A stretch of 64,000 bases of DNA. Origin: Basidiobolus meristosporus CBS 931.73. Taxonomy: Eukaryota; Basidiobolomycota; Basidiobolomycetes; Basidiobolales; Basidiobolaceae. A model generated the notes under the pieces. The model made no database searches and was not told where the DNA came from. It saw only the letters and a list, made by a program, of their open reading frames with translations. The stretch spans positions 1 to 64,000 of the forward strand of contig MCFE01000322.1 of the NCBI GenBank assembly GCA_002104905.1, in the 5' to 3' direction. A program made the position numbers and the translations under genes. This document shows positions 1 through 10,120 of the stretch, in pieces (positions within the stretch are counted from its first letter, which is position 1; the number at the start of each line of letters is the position of its first letter).

Positions 1-1624
1 AGCATATTTTCTTGATTTTTTCACCAGTTTCTCTCTCCACCATGGCTTTAAACTCCCTGAGCTTAGACAGAGCTTCTTCCTTTCTCTCCATGAAGTAGAC
101 CCATGTGTATCTTGTATAATCATCAATAAAAGTGATTAAATACTTCATCCCACCTAAGGATAAATTTTGCATAGGTCCACACAGATCTGAGTGAATTAGA
201 TCTAATTTTTTCTTAGTTTTGATTAACCCAGAGCTCTTGAACGGTTGTCTGGCTTGTTTCCCATATATGCAGGCTTCACAGTGCTCCAAATTAGCTGGGG
301 GATCAATTTTCACTCCAGAAATTAGCTGATCTTTGATCATTTTACGCAAATAATCAAAATTGATGTGTCCAAATCTCCTGTGCCAAAGCATTGGTGTTTC
401 TTCATTTAAGTTACTTATATTGGCTTCCATATATGATGGAATATAAGTCAACTTGTATAGATTCTGATCTCTGATGCCCAAAGCAATATGGGCACCATTT
501 TGATCAGTGATCCTGCATCCAGAATTGTCAAAACTGAAACTGAGTCCTTCTGCTGTGGCCTTGCTTACAGAGAGTAGGTTCTTGGCTATTTCTGGTACAT
601 AGAGTACTTCTTTAAAGGTCAGTGTATGGCTTCCTTCACTGCTTCTAAGGTTTACTTGGATAGTTCCTTCTCCCACTGCATCAAGTGTTCTATCGTCACC
701 CATGAAAACCTTCTTAATTGGAATTTCTTGATATTGGGTAAAAAGTTCTTTTTGGTGTGTAAAGTGTTGAGAAGCTCCAGAGTCAATATACCACGTCTGA
801 GAATCCTTGTATGTGGTCATATTTAGTGCAGATATGAATAGTCTATCTTCAGTTGTTGCAGCATTTCCATATTCAGGCTTCTTTTGCTGATAATCTCTCT
901 TTTTGAAACACCGGTCTGATGTGTGTCCTTTCCTTTTGCAGTAGTTGCAAAATAGGTTGCTGTTGCCTTTGTAGGGTCTTGGGTACCTCCTTTGTTGGTT
1001 ATCATTGCTTATTAAAGCATTTTCTTCTTCCTTCTTATTGGCGCTTGATTTTCTTAATTCTTCATCCAGGAGCCTTCCATATATGTAATTTAAGGTCAGA
1101 TCTTCAGTTCTGGACTCTAGGGCTGATACAAGGCCCTGAAACTCGTCTGTCAGGCTATTCAGGATGGTAACTATCACATCCTCATCAGTAGTTGGTACGC
1201 CCACAGATTCCATCTCATCTACCAGCAGGGTAATTCTGTTAATTAGATTTTTCATTTCTTCTCCTGGCAGCATCTTTGTAGTAAAGAATTTTCTTCTCAG
1301 ATACATTTTCTTGGCAGCTGAACATGACTGGTAGGTGTCTTCTAATGCTTTCCAGGCATTCTTTGCCGTTTTTGCTCTTGAGCATTGAATTAGCAATTTG
1401 TCCTTGACATTAAGGCAAATGCAGTTAAAGGCACTTTGTTCTTTCTTCTGGTACTCTAAGGCCTCCTCTCCCACGTTTTTAGGAGGGCATCCTTCTCCCA
1501 TGACAATATCCCAAAGGCCTCTTTCTTGTAGCAGCATCTTCATCTTCACCTTCCACACTTGGTAGTTAGATCCATCTAACTTTTCAGCAGAGGGAAAAAT
1601 TCCAGTAATAGCAGTAGTAGACAT
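1..1624 (-). CDS. Ty1/copia retrotransposon gag-pol, 5' part (runs off the window's left edge)
   Basis: Seen: reading leftwards from the ATG at 1624, the frame is open for about 540 codons to the window edge. Domains in order are a UBN2-type gag (LWDIVMG, KNAWKALEDTYQ), a CCHC zinc knuckle CNYCKRKGHTSDRC (about residue 235), the aspartic protease motif WYIDSGAS (about 280), and a GAG-pre-integrase/integrase zinc region with LWHRRFGHI and CEACIYGK (HHCC). It then enters the integrase core (LIHSDLCGPM, FIDDYTRY). Known: this order with integrase before reverse transcriptase defines Ty1/copia (Pseudoviridae). Reverse transcriptase and RNase H lie outside the window. The open frame, correct zinc-knuckle spacing and adjacent primer site and LTR suggest a recent, possibly functional copy. 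The missing 3' half prevents a firm statement. Confidence 0.95.
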   Translation of the reverse strand, partial: MSTTAITGIFPSAEKLDGSNYQVWKVKMKMLLQERGLWDIVMGEGCPPKNVGEEALEYQKKEQSAFNCICLNVKDKLLIQCSRAKTAKNAWKALEDTYQSCSAAKKMYLRRKFFTTKMLPGEEMKNLINRITLLVDEMESVGVPTTDEDVIVTILNSLTDEFQGLVSALESRTEDLTLNYIYGRLLDEELRKSSANKKEEENALISNDNQQRRYPRPYKGNSNLFCNYCKRKGHTSDRCFKKRDYQQKKPEYGNAATTEDRLFISALNMTTYKDSQTWYIDSGASQHFTHQKELFTQYQEIPIKKVFMGDDRTLDAVGEGTIQVNLRSSEGSHTLTFKEVLYVPEIAKNLLSVSKATAEGLSFSFDNSGCRITDQNGAHIALGIRDQNLYKLTYIPSYMEANISNLNEETPMLWHRRFGHINFDYLRKMIKDQLISGVKIDPPANLEHCEACIYGKQARQPFKSSGLIKTKKKLDLIHSDLCGPMQNLSLGGMKYLITFIDDYTRYTWVYFMERKEEALSKLREFKAMVERETGEKIKKIC

Positions 1625-1643
1625 TGCAGAGAGTGACAGCTCG

Positions 1644-1655
1644 GGGCTCATAACC
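1644..1655 (-). other. copia primer-binding site, half-tRNA-iMet type
   Basis: The plus-strand sequence gggctcataacc sits directly against the LTR edge. It equals the anticodon stem-loop of initiator tRNA-Met (CAU anticodon), so the element strand reads GGTTATGAGCCC. Drosophila copia is known to prime from a half-molecule of tRNA-iMet cut in the anticodon loop; the same mechanism is inferred here. Confidence 0.85.
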
Positions 1656-2004
1656 TGTTGTAAGAGTCTTGGAGATATTGGAAGTGATTGGGAGAACAAG
1701 TAGATTATGTGGTTTTCACTTAATGATTTATTGAATGTAAAAGTGGTATTTATACTTTTACCTGGTCTTGGCATTACAAACACGTAGAATAGGTTAAGGA
1801 AGGTCCCAAGAACATGTGTGCAAAGTTTGGGGCTGTTTGGACAACTTTGAGAATTTTCATGTTCTGGGTACCTGGTATTTTGGTGAAAATATTCTAAGTA
1901 AATCCCGACAAGGAATTTGGTCAGTATTTTCTAGGATTTGAAGGTAATGATCTAAGTGACTAAGTTAGGTGAATATTTAGGTGGAAATACAAATTTTTAC
2001 AACA
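1656..2004 (-). repeat. copia 5' LTR, subfamily I (349 bp)
   Basis: The repeat is bounded by TGTTG...CAACA and abuts the primer-binding site. On the element strand it has a TATAAATA box (1747-1754) followed closely by AATAAA (1727-1732), the expected U3/R promoter and polyadenylation arrangement. The same LTR recurs at 4770-5117 and 9309-10471. The partner 3' LTR is outside the window, so target duplication cannot be tested. Confidence 0.92.
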
Positions 2005-4050
2005 GTTTCCTGGCACTGTGGCACATATAACATGGCAAAAAAAAGAAGGTTTTTGCTCAACTCTGAGCTGGGATGGCCTGCTCCCACTTGAACCACGTCT
2101 GTTTAGTGATTCAGATCCACAAATATGATCTAGAATGGTCATCTTTGTCTTCTTTAAATAGCAATAACTTTCTTTGGACTGATTACTTCATATGCGGTAG
2201 ATTCAAAGTCCATTTGCTTCTTGATTTACCCAGTTTGGTATTGGACAACACCATGGGTTGTTTGGTAGCTATTCTTAGAGTGCTTCTACTGATTTGGATT
2301 GATACAGCTGCTTTTGTCTTATCAGAATATACTTGTAGAATAGAGATTGGCGCTTTTCCAGAAGTGAGATTCTCCTCAACAAGGGCTTTGATTATCCTTA
2401 TTCTCCTGATAGTTATTTTCAACCTTGAGCTCAGTTTCCAAGGCTAACTGATCTTCTCAGTGTCTTCAGAATTCATAAAAACCATCTGGTTGATCCTTGC
2501 ACCTTTTTCTTTCAGCTCCATAGACAGCAGACATCAAGACTTCTGCACTAAATAATCTGTTCCAATATATACTACAATATCTAACAGATCCTGTTGAAGT
2601 TTCAAGGCTCTTCTGGGGTTTCTAGCTTGAGAACTTCGTACAAGAGGCTCCATAGAACATATCTGCATTGCCAGATAGTCCAAATATGGCCTACATAAGT
2701 TTTGGCACCATTTGGGAAGTACCCTAGTTTGCGGTAGTAGTATTTTCCATTTTTTCTTCTTTTCTTTTTCTGCTGATGACCCAGGGATAATTCCCTTTGT
2801 GGGGTGGTTCTGGACTTCCTTGCAGGTGGGACCACGGTGTTTTTGAGCACAAGAGTCTCCATGACATCATTGTTCCAGAATATCTGACTATTTGAGAGTG
2901 AAATAATCAAAATTGGCATCCACTTAGATCATTCATAACTTTTGATAGAGTTGACCAAATTTGATCAAATAAACTGCATTTGATAGCTAGCTTCATCAAT
3001 ACTTCGGTATCAGACTCCAATATATCAGTATTTTGAGTTGCAGAACTTGGTGGTGACTTGATCAATCAAAATTCTTGTGATCTGATCCAGAGAAGTTAAA
3101 TATCACCAAGTGTTTTCTCCCACTGTAATAAGTGATATATATATAACAAGTATAAAGTACTATGTTATGTTCTGAGTGGCTCTTAGCTGTGTACTGACCA
3201 ACTGTTGCTTGGTTGTATACTCCAATCAGGCTTGCAATTATATGCTTCACTCCTTTGGCTGGCGGTAGAATCTTCATGAGTTGATTTTGCTAAATTTGTA
3301 TAATACTTTCTCCCACTGTTTTGAGACTTAAACAGAGTGATAGCACATCTAACAGCTCCATATTTAGCTCCTGGTACACTGGTCTCAGTATCAAAACACT
3401 TGATACAATTATAGCATTCTTCTAATGGATTGTGTAGTACATATCCATACTCCAGGTGGATATATATGTATTATATATCATTGGGATCCTTACAATTCAG
3501 GAAGCTTGTTTCTGAGATCTTTTTCCATCAGTAGATAGTCCAGAATGGCGGCTAACAGCTCCAGTATTTGCATTCTCAGCTGTATTTTGAGTGGCAACAG
3601 ATTTTTGGTAAAATCCTCCTCTGGCAATCATTAATAATGATCTATATTTTTTTTTTTGCAATTCAGGATAATATCCTATCCAAGAGCTCATCTAACAGTC
3701 AATTGGGGTCATATGAATACATATTGCAGTATATTTCACTGTAGATCTGGACCCTCAATTGCTGGAATTACGCAATTTTCTTCAGTAGTGGTAGAGCACC
3801 AACATACTATATTTCTTGACACAATTACATGCCAGTTTGATTGACTCTTCTTCATAAATAACTTGGATAGTTACTGAAGGCATCTTTTGAAGGCAAGGCC
3901 TTCTTCTCCACAGCAATATCCTCATAAACATAGTCCTTTAGCAGCGGTAGTCTTCTTTAACCTTAGCAGAGCAATAGTGCGGAAAGTCTTTCTCCAGACT
4001 AGCAGAAAAGGATCCAAAGCATAGTAGACACCAAGAGGACAGCAAGCTCG
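2005..4050 (-). pseudogene. degenerate internal region of a second copia element
   Basis: This stretch lies between LTR 1656-2004 and the primer site at 4051-4062. Just inside the primer site the element strand still resembles the gag start of the intact element, but ATGTCTACTACT has become GTGTCTACTATG and a stop follows within a dozen codons. A basic segment near 2750-2860 (VPPARKSRTTPQREL) resembles the linker between copia integrase and reverse transcriptase. No long frame survives. The second element has no left-hand LTR here, so the younger element probably inserted into it or replaced its end. Confidence 0.5.
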
Positions 4051-4412
4051 GGGCTCATAACCTGTTGCAATATTCTGAGGAGTATTGGAAGTGATGTGGA
4101 GAACTAGAAGATTTACATATTATTCACTTATAGATTTATTGATCAAAAGTATGGTATTTATACTTTTGATAAAGTAGAGGAAAACAAACGTGTAGAGTTT
4201 GTTAAGGAAGGTCCCAAGAATATGTGTGCAAAGTTTGGGGTCTTTTGGACGACTTTGAGAAAAATAATAATCTGGGTACCTGACAATTTGGTGAAAATAT
4301 TCTAAGTAAATCCCAACAAGAAATCTAGTCAGGACAGAATGCTAATCACAGAATAAGATCTATGTGACTAAGTTAGCATGAATATTTAGGTGACAATTCA
4401 ATAATTACAACA
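4051..4412 (-). repeat. copia LTR, subfamily II, with its primer-binding site
   Basis: The half-tRNA-iMet primer site gggctcataacc is at 4051-4062, followed by a 350-bp LTR from TGTTG (4063) to CAACA (4412). It shares its last 150 bp poorly with subfamily I but is close to the solo LTR at 7503-7849, for example in the element-strand start TGTTGTAATTATTGAATTG. It contains a TATA-like tatttatac block. Its right edge interrupts an opposite-strand copia RNase H coding remnant exactly at 4413. Confidence 0.88.
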
Positions 4413-4769
4413 CTTTCTACCACAGAGTCAGAGTATATGGCAGCCTGTGAAGCTACAAAAGAAGCAATATGGCTAAGGAAGCTTTTATGGATTTAGGCTT
4501 TTGTCAAAAAATGTCTATTACTTTATTTCAGCATAATCAAGGATGTATGCAATTAGGTAGAAATCTAATTTTCATGCTAGAGCTGAGCATGTAGATATTA
4601 AGCATCATACTATAAGTGAAGCTGTGGAGAGTTACTTAGTTTACTTAGCTTACTGTCCCACCAATGAAATGATTTCAGACATATTTACCATACCATTGGT
4701 TGTAGGCAAGTCTGAATTTCTTAGGACAAAGTTAGAACTTGTCAGGATGAGAATTGAGTTGAGTGGGAG
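4413..4769 (+). pseudogene. copia RNase H remnant and polypurine tract (plus strand)
   Basis: Frame 4413-4493 reads LSTTESEYMAACEATKEA then IWLRKLLW before a stop, the canonical copia RNase H motif. After a frame shift HNQGCMQLGRNLIFHARAEH then VDIKHH (about 4530-4615) gives the conserved pol end. The purine-rich run ttgagttgagtgggag (4754-4769) abuts the downstream LTR as a polypurine tract. This is therefore the 3' end of a plus-strand copia element whose body was disrupted by the minus-strand LTR ending at 4412. Confidence 0.85.
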
Positions 4770-5117
4770 TGTTGTAAAGACTTGGAACTCCACCTTAACA
4801 CTTGCCTAACTTAGTCACTTAGATCTTTACCTACATATCCTAGAAAATGCTGACTAAATTTCCTTGTTAGCATATACTAAGAATATTTTCACCAAGATAT
4901 TGGGTTCCTGGAACATGAAAGTTCTCAAGGTTGTCCAAACAGCCCAAACCTTGTCACATGTTCTTTGGACCCTTCTAAACCTAATTTATGTGTCTTTTGT
5001 GCCAAGATCATGTAAAAGTATCAATATTACTTTTACATTTGATAAATCATGAAGTGAAAACCACATAATCTACTTGTTCTCCCAATTGCTTCTAATATCT
5101 CCAAGACTCTTACAACA
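4770..5117 (+). repeat. copia 3' LTR, subfamily I (348 bp)
   Basis: TGTTG (4770) to CAACA (5117), directly after the polypurine tract of the RNase H remnant, so it is the 3' LTR of a broken plus-strand element. It is clearly the inverted homologue of 1656-2004, with about 85% identity by eye. Flanking pentamers gggag and attga do not match, as expected when the other end is lost. Confidence 0.9.
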
Positions 5118-5123
5118 ATTGAG

Positions 5124-5342
5124 TGTCTGGGATCAGAAAGTGGGAGCATTGGCAGAAGACCAATCAAATGCCACTTAGGTATTGTTGTAATGAAAAACTT
5201 GACTATGTTCTTTGTGAAATCTGGGGTGCAATATATTTTTAATGGTCTTTGCATGGTGTCCTGATGGAATCAATACCTCTTAGTTATTGGACTTTAACTT
5301 AGTGATGGCCTTTTGACAGGGTCATCACAATTACTTCTCACA
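5124..5342 (+). repeat. direct repeat, left copy (candidate LTR of a short non-autonomous element)
   Basis: About 219 bp starting TGTC and ending CACA, repeated in direct orientation at 7032-7247. Both copies are preceded by attgag and share blocks such as tttgtgaaatctggggg-like, atcaatacctcttagtt and gatggcctttt. The TG...CA ends and 1.7-kb internal span suggest a terminal-repeat element, but no primer site or target duplication was recognised. Confidence 0.6.
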
Positions 5343-5532
5343 GGGTCATAGTCAAGCCAAGTGCACCTGATCTGTTCCATGAGCATTATCCTGGATTCAA
5401 GCAAGCAAATCAATTCTGGGCCAGTATTAGTATGCTAAGTATGTATCTCAGGCATATCAGAAATATCAAAGGCACAACAAGGGTGCCACAGCTAAAAACC
5501 AGTAGCTTCCTCAAGAGCCTGTTAAATTCAGT

Positions 5533-5810
5533 GCAGCATTTATCAGGGAAAAAACTTAGTTCTACACAAGAAGCACTCTGTAAAAGTAACAGTGAAGGAG
5601 CTTGCAGAGATAAAAATCCTTGGCTTTCTCAGGAGCCTGTCACAATCAGGGCTGAGAGCTCACAGCAAGTGGCAAAGAAATATCAGGTTGCAAGGAAAGT
5701 GCTTGTATGGGACAAGTAGGCAAAAATGAATGCACCAGTGCGGCACTTATCAAGGAGGAAATCTTGTGAAATACAAGAAGCACTCTGTCACACAAGCAGT
5801 GAAAAGACTT
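5533..5810 (+). repeat. internal short direct repeats of the 5124-7247 element
   Basis: Two related blocks (about 5533-5620 and 5738-5810) share gtgc(a/g)gca(t/c)ttatca and acaagaagcactctgt. They lie between the left direct repeat and the palindrome. No coding function is apparent. Confidence 0.5.
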
Positions 5811-6538
5811 GTTCTGTTGGATAGTGCCACATTGAACCATGAGTGCCAAATGATGCCATTGTGTGCTGGAGAGGCCAAGTGAACCTATACTTGGCCACAT
5901 AGTTTGAAACATAGCTCTGCATCTTCATGCAAAGCAGCCCCTGTGATTCACCTATGATGCAGGGGAAAGTCCATTTCTTGACCTTTTTTTGTGGATCATT
6001 GTTGTGCAGGATGTGTAAAATCACAGAAGAACTGAAGACATGCATCAGGGACTCAATACCCATGGCGCTCTGAATCTAGATCCTCTGGCTTGTAACATGT
6101 CACAAAAATGCATGGCACTATCTTGGTCCACTGGTACTATCTGGCACTATAAGTGCTATGTATAGATCTTACTTTAGGTCTAATAATTAAATATAGTGCC
6201 AGATGGTACCAGTGGACCAAGATAGTGCCATGCATTTTTGTGACATGTTACAAGCCACAGGAGCTAGATTCAGAGTGCCATGGGTATTGAGTACCAGATG
6301 TATATCTTCAATCCTTTTTTGCTCTTACACATCCTGCACAACATTGACCTAAAAAGAAAGGTCAAAAAATGGATTTTCTCCAACACAATGGGTGGAACAC
6401 AGGGGTGGCTTTGCATGAAGATGCAGAGCTATGTTTCACACTCTGTGGCCAAATACAGGCTCACTTGGCCTCCCTGGCACACTATGGCATCATTTGGCAC
6501 TCATGGCTCAATGTGGCACTATCCAACAGAACAAGTCT
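5805..6538. repeat. 347-bp-armed inverted repeat with a 40-bp loop
   Basis: The left arm 5805-6151 is the near-gapless reverse complement of the right arm 6192-6538 (roughly 85-90% identity by eye), separated by 40 bp. The outer ends read agacttgttctgttgg / ccaacagaacaagtct and the inner ends tggcactata / tatagtgcca. Each arm carries a related open frame, but substitutions look unconstrained, so these frames are probably by-products. The transcript would fold into a long hairpin. Confidence 0.85.
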
Positions 6539-7031
6539 AAAGACTTGGTAGTGAGAAACATAAATGTAAAGAGAAAACAGCTTACCTAAGTCAGAGACAG
6601 GGAAGCATGAGAAAAAGCTGCAGTTATCACCAATTAACACATTCAGCCCAGAACAGGCTGAGTCCTATAATAGCCAAGAAGAGTTACCAGCAAGACAACA
6701 GCTGTTTTCACAAGAGTTGGAAGTGCAGGCAGTTGAGCTACACTCACGTGAAGTGGATGAGCTTGCAGACAAAGGCAATTAGCCTACCACTGCCTCCATA
6801 TTCTCCACTGTAGACAGTGTGGAGTTCCCACCAACAGACAAAGCAACAATGTCAAGAACTGTAGGGACTTAGAGTTCAGCTCATTTGGCAACTGAGCTAC
6901 ATCTGAAGCTTCAACAGAAACAAACCAATTTGTATGTATGAAAAGTAAAAGCATTAGTTGGGTCAGAAAGTAAGAAGTGTGAAAAAGAGGCAATAGCCAA
7001 TCAGTGTACATAAATATAGGAGGTGATTGAG

Positions 7032-7247
7032 TGTCAGGAACCCAGAAGTAAGAGAATTGGCAGGGAACCAGTTAGAAGCCACATATGTATTGTTGTGATG
7101 GCATTCTTGACTGAGTTGTTTGTGAAATCTGGGGGCATTTTTTTGAACAGTTGTTGCACAGTGTCTTGATAGGATCAATACCTCTTAGTTGCCAGATTTT
7201 AGCTATGTGATGGCCTTTTAACAGGATTTTTAAAGTTATTTCTCACA
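7032..7247 (+). repeat. direct repeat, right copy
   Basis: Partner of 5124-5342: it starts TGTCAGG after attgag and ends TCTCACA. A purine-rich stretch (ataggaggtgattgag) precedes it and could be a polypurine tract. See the left copy for limits. Confidence 0.6.
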
Positions 7248-7319
7248 GGGACTAGTAATTACATTGCTGAGCAAGCCCCAAACTAATCATTATACAACAC
7301 AACAGATTCTGCAAACAGA

Positions 7320-8105
7320 TTTGTCAAAACTGATAACAAGTCCTTTGGATGTTGCCTTGCTTACAAATGATAGACTCTTTACTATTTCTTGTACACAGAA
7401 TACTTCTGTACAGCTATGTTGGTGACTTCCTTGATCACTTTGGAAGTTTTCTTGGATGATTCCATTTGCAAATGCTTTAAGTGTTCTGTTTCAACTCATC
7501 AATGTTGTATTATTGAGTTGTCACCTAAATATTCATGCTAACTTAGCCACATAGATCTTATACTGTGATTAGCATTCTGTCCTGACCAGATTTCTTGTTG
7601 GGATTTACATAGAATATCTTCACCAAATTGTCAGGTACTTAGATTATTATTTTTCTCAAAGTTGTCCAAAAGACTCCAAACTTTGCACACATATTCTTGG
7701 GACCTTTCTTAAAAAACTCTGCCCATTTGTTTTCTCAACTCTATCAAAAGTATAAATACCGTACTTTGATCAATAAATCTACAAGTGAATAACATGTAAA
7801 TCCACTAGTTCTCCACATCACATCCAATACTCCTCAGAATATTGCAACAATCAAAACCTTCTTGATAGCAACTTTTTGATGTGGGGTAAAATTTTGCTTT
7901 GGCATGCCTGTTTACTAAATGCTGCAGATGCAAAAAAAACCACATCTAAGAATCCTGGTGTCTTGCTGTATTGAGTGCATATGAATAGTGCAACTGTGGT
8001 GGATGCTGCATGCTCATGATTATCTCTCATTAACATCCCCAGTCTGTTGTTTGTCCTTTGCATTTACAATATTCCAAGAAAGGTTGCCCTAGCCTTCCAG
8101 GGGTC
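7320..8105 (-). pseudogene. degenerate copia gag-pol fragment split by a solo LTR
   Basis: Segments 7320-7502 and 7850-8105 align collinearly with positions 522-700 and 708-980 of the intact element on the same strand (protease to zinc-knuckle region). Shared blocks include ttgtcaaaactga, gccttgcttaca, tgcattta-like knuckle sequence and gtcttgagtgg. Multiple indels and stops have destroyed the frame. The interruption at 7503-7849 is a later LTR insertion. Confidence 0.8.
7503..7849 (+). repeat. solo copia LTR, subfamily II, with 5-bp target duplication
   Basis: TGTTG (7503) to CAACA (7849), 347 bp. It is flanked by perfect duplications atcaa at 7498-7502 and 7850-7854. No internal region is present, so it arose by LTR-LTR recombination. 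It contains the TATA-like tataaataccg and polyadenylation-like atcaataaat. It is inserted in an older copia fragment, giving a relative age. Confidence 0.95.
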
Positions 8106-9308
8106 TTGAGTGGTAGTACTACAAGCATGTGCATGTAGATCCCTGCTGCTACTGTATCCATTCACCACTCCATCTTACCCTGTGTATGGAAAATATTGTG
8201 CCTTGCTTTGCCATTTGGGAGTTTGCTGTAGTGTGGATGTATTCAGAGTTTGGAAGATGATGAAGTTGCAAATACTACCATCTTCCAATCTCATCATGAA
8301 TATCAACTTCAAATCTGTCATGTATTTGTTGAGGTGGCACATGCAGGACAGCTGGGAAGAGTTGGAAAATACTGAGCACAGATGTGCACATGGAGACACT
8401 TAGGCCCTTGGCATCAAGAAGCTAAATAGTCCAATGGATGGGCAATTAGTAAAGCAATACAAGGTTGAGTTGAGCACAACAAGCAATTAACTCTTATGTG
8501 ACAACTTTACCAAGGTATGCTGGGTTTCTGTTGGGTACAAGCCAATTTCTACACCTATCAGTACAGAATTCATACAAAGAGAACCAGAGCACACCTATAA
8601 TGGTGACTAGAATCAAGCATGGAGACTGAATATATTGGCCAAGTACCAAAAAGTATTTTGCAGATATTCAGGAGGTAATCCTGGCCCAAGTGGCAGCAAC
8701 TAAGAATACATTTGCAAGATATATATGTTACCAGCAATACATGGTGTATGGCAACCTTGTAAGTATCACACTGAAAAGCTTTGAAGTCAAGGTGATAGCA
8801 GTGTGTCAATTGCAGTGGGGGTGTGTGTATGCAGAGGTTAGTAAGTAGGGGTTCATAATTTTTTGATTCAAACTCAATGTGCAATAACCATGGTAGTAGT
8901 GGGTAAGCAAAAAATGAGGGGTGATTCTACAGTTGAATATATGAATAGTGCAAGGGGAGGTAGTAAAAAGAAATACAATTTGGTAAAATGGTAGAGTAGT
9001 ATTGCACAGGACTAGCTATAAGCTGCTGTACTGCCACAATAAACCCAACAGAGGTTTGCATCAATGCTTTCAAACACTGTCTAGTGGTTTGTTGTAAAAG
9101 GTAACTGCATAGATTGGCCAGCTACATCCACTGAAATAAATGTGGACCAGATTGAGATTGTCAAAATGTCATGCAAGTCTTGCCAAACAAGCAGTAAAAC
9201 ACCATCAAGCTTATTACTTTATTTGGCAGTAAAATCAGCAAAACATTGTCACATACCCACCATATGAGTGTGTAAAGGGTCATTAATTCCAAGCTACCAG
9301 CATTATGA
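8106..9308. other. no gene recognised (repeat-derived stretch)
   Basis: Only short frames on both strands. The lead-in to 8106 is the end of the degenerate copia fragment. The rest is AT-rich, lacks conserved motifs and is probably decayed transposon sequence. Confidence 0.5.
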
Positions 9309-9898
9309 TGTTGTAATAATGCAATATTTAACCTAAATATTCACCTAACTTAGTCACTAAGATCATCACCTTTAGATTCTAGAGTATACTGACCAAATTC
9401 CTTGTTGGGATTTACTTAGAAAATTTTACCAAAGTATTGTTGTAAAAATTTGTAAATCCACCTAAATATTCACCTAACTTAGTCACTTAGATCATTACCT
9501 TCAAATCCTAGAGAATACTAACCAAATTCCTTGTTGGGATTTACTTAGAAAATTTTACCAAAGTATTGTTGTAAAAATTTGTAAATCCACCTAAATATTC
9601 ACCTGACTTAGTCACTTAAATCATTACCTTCAAATCTTAGAGAATACTGACCAAATTCCTTGTTGGAATTTACTTAGAATATTTACCCAGAACATGAAAA
9701 TTCTCAAAGTTGTCCAAACAGTACCAAACTTTGCACACATGTACTTGGGACCTTCCTTAACCTATTCTACGTGTTTGTAATGCCAAGACCAAGTAAAAGT
9801 ACAAATACTACTTTTATATTCAGTAAGCCATTGAGTGAAAACCACATAAACTACTTGTCCTCCCAATCACTTCCAATATCTCCAAGACTCTTACAACA
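9309..9898 (+). repeat. copia LTR, subfamily I, with triplicated 5' segment
   Basis: The LTR begins at 9309, but its first about 128 bp occurs three times head-to-tail (9309-9438, 9439-9566, and from 9567), each starting TGTTGTAA. The third copy continues into a nearly complete LTR ending CAACA at 9898, lacking about 18 bp after the tacttagaatattt block. Units two and three differ at only a few positions. Confidence 0.88.
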
Positions 9899-10120
9899 AG
9901 TACCAAGTACCCAACATGAAAATTCTCAATATTGTCCAAACAGCCCCAAACTTTGCACACATTTTCTTGGGACCTTTCTAAATCTACTCTACATGTTTGC
10001 TATGCCAAGACCATGTAAAAGTATAAATACTACTTTTACATTCAATAAATCATTAAATGAAAACCATATTATCTACTTGCTCTCCAAATCACTTCCAATA
10101 TCTCCAAGTCTCTTACAACA
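9899..10120 (+). repeat. copia LTR 3' fragment, subfamily I
   Basis: It starts at the internal taccaagtaccc block and ends TCTTACAACA at 10120, lacking the first about 130 bp. It is directly joined to the preceding LTR end. It retains the gtataaatac TATA box and ttcaataaatc polyadenylation motif. Confidence 0.85.

Noticed and set aside
5788-6540. Two similar about 90-codon ORFs on opposite strands as a duplicated gene
   Set aside because: They are the two arms of one palindrome; differences between the arms show no protein-level constraint.
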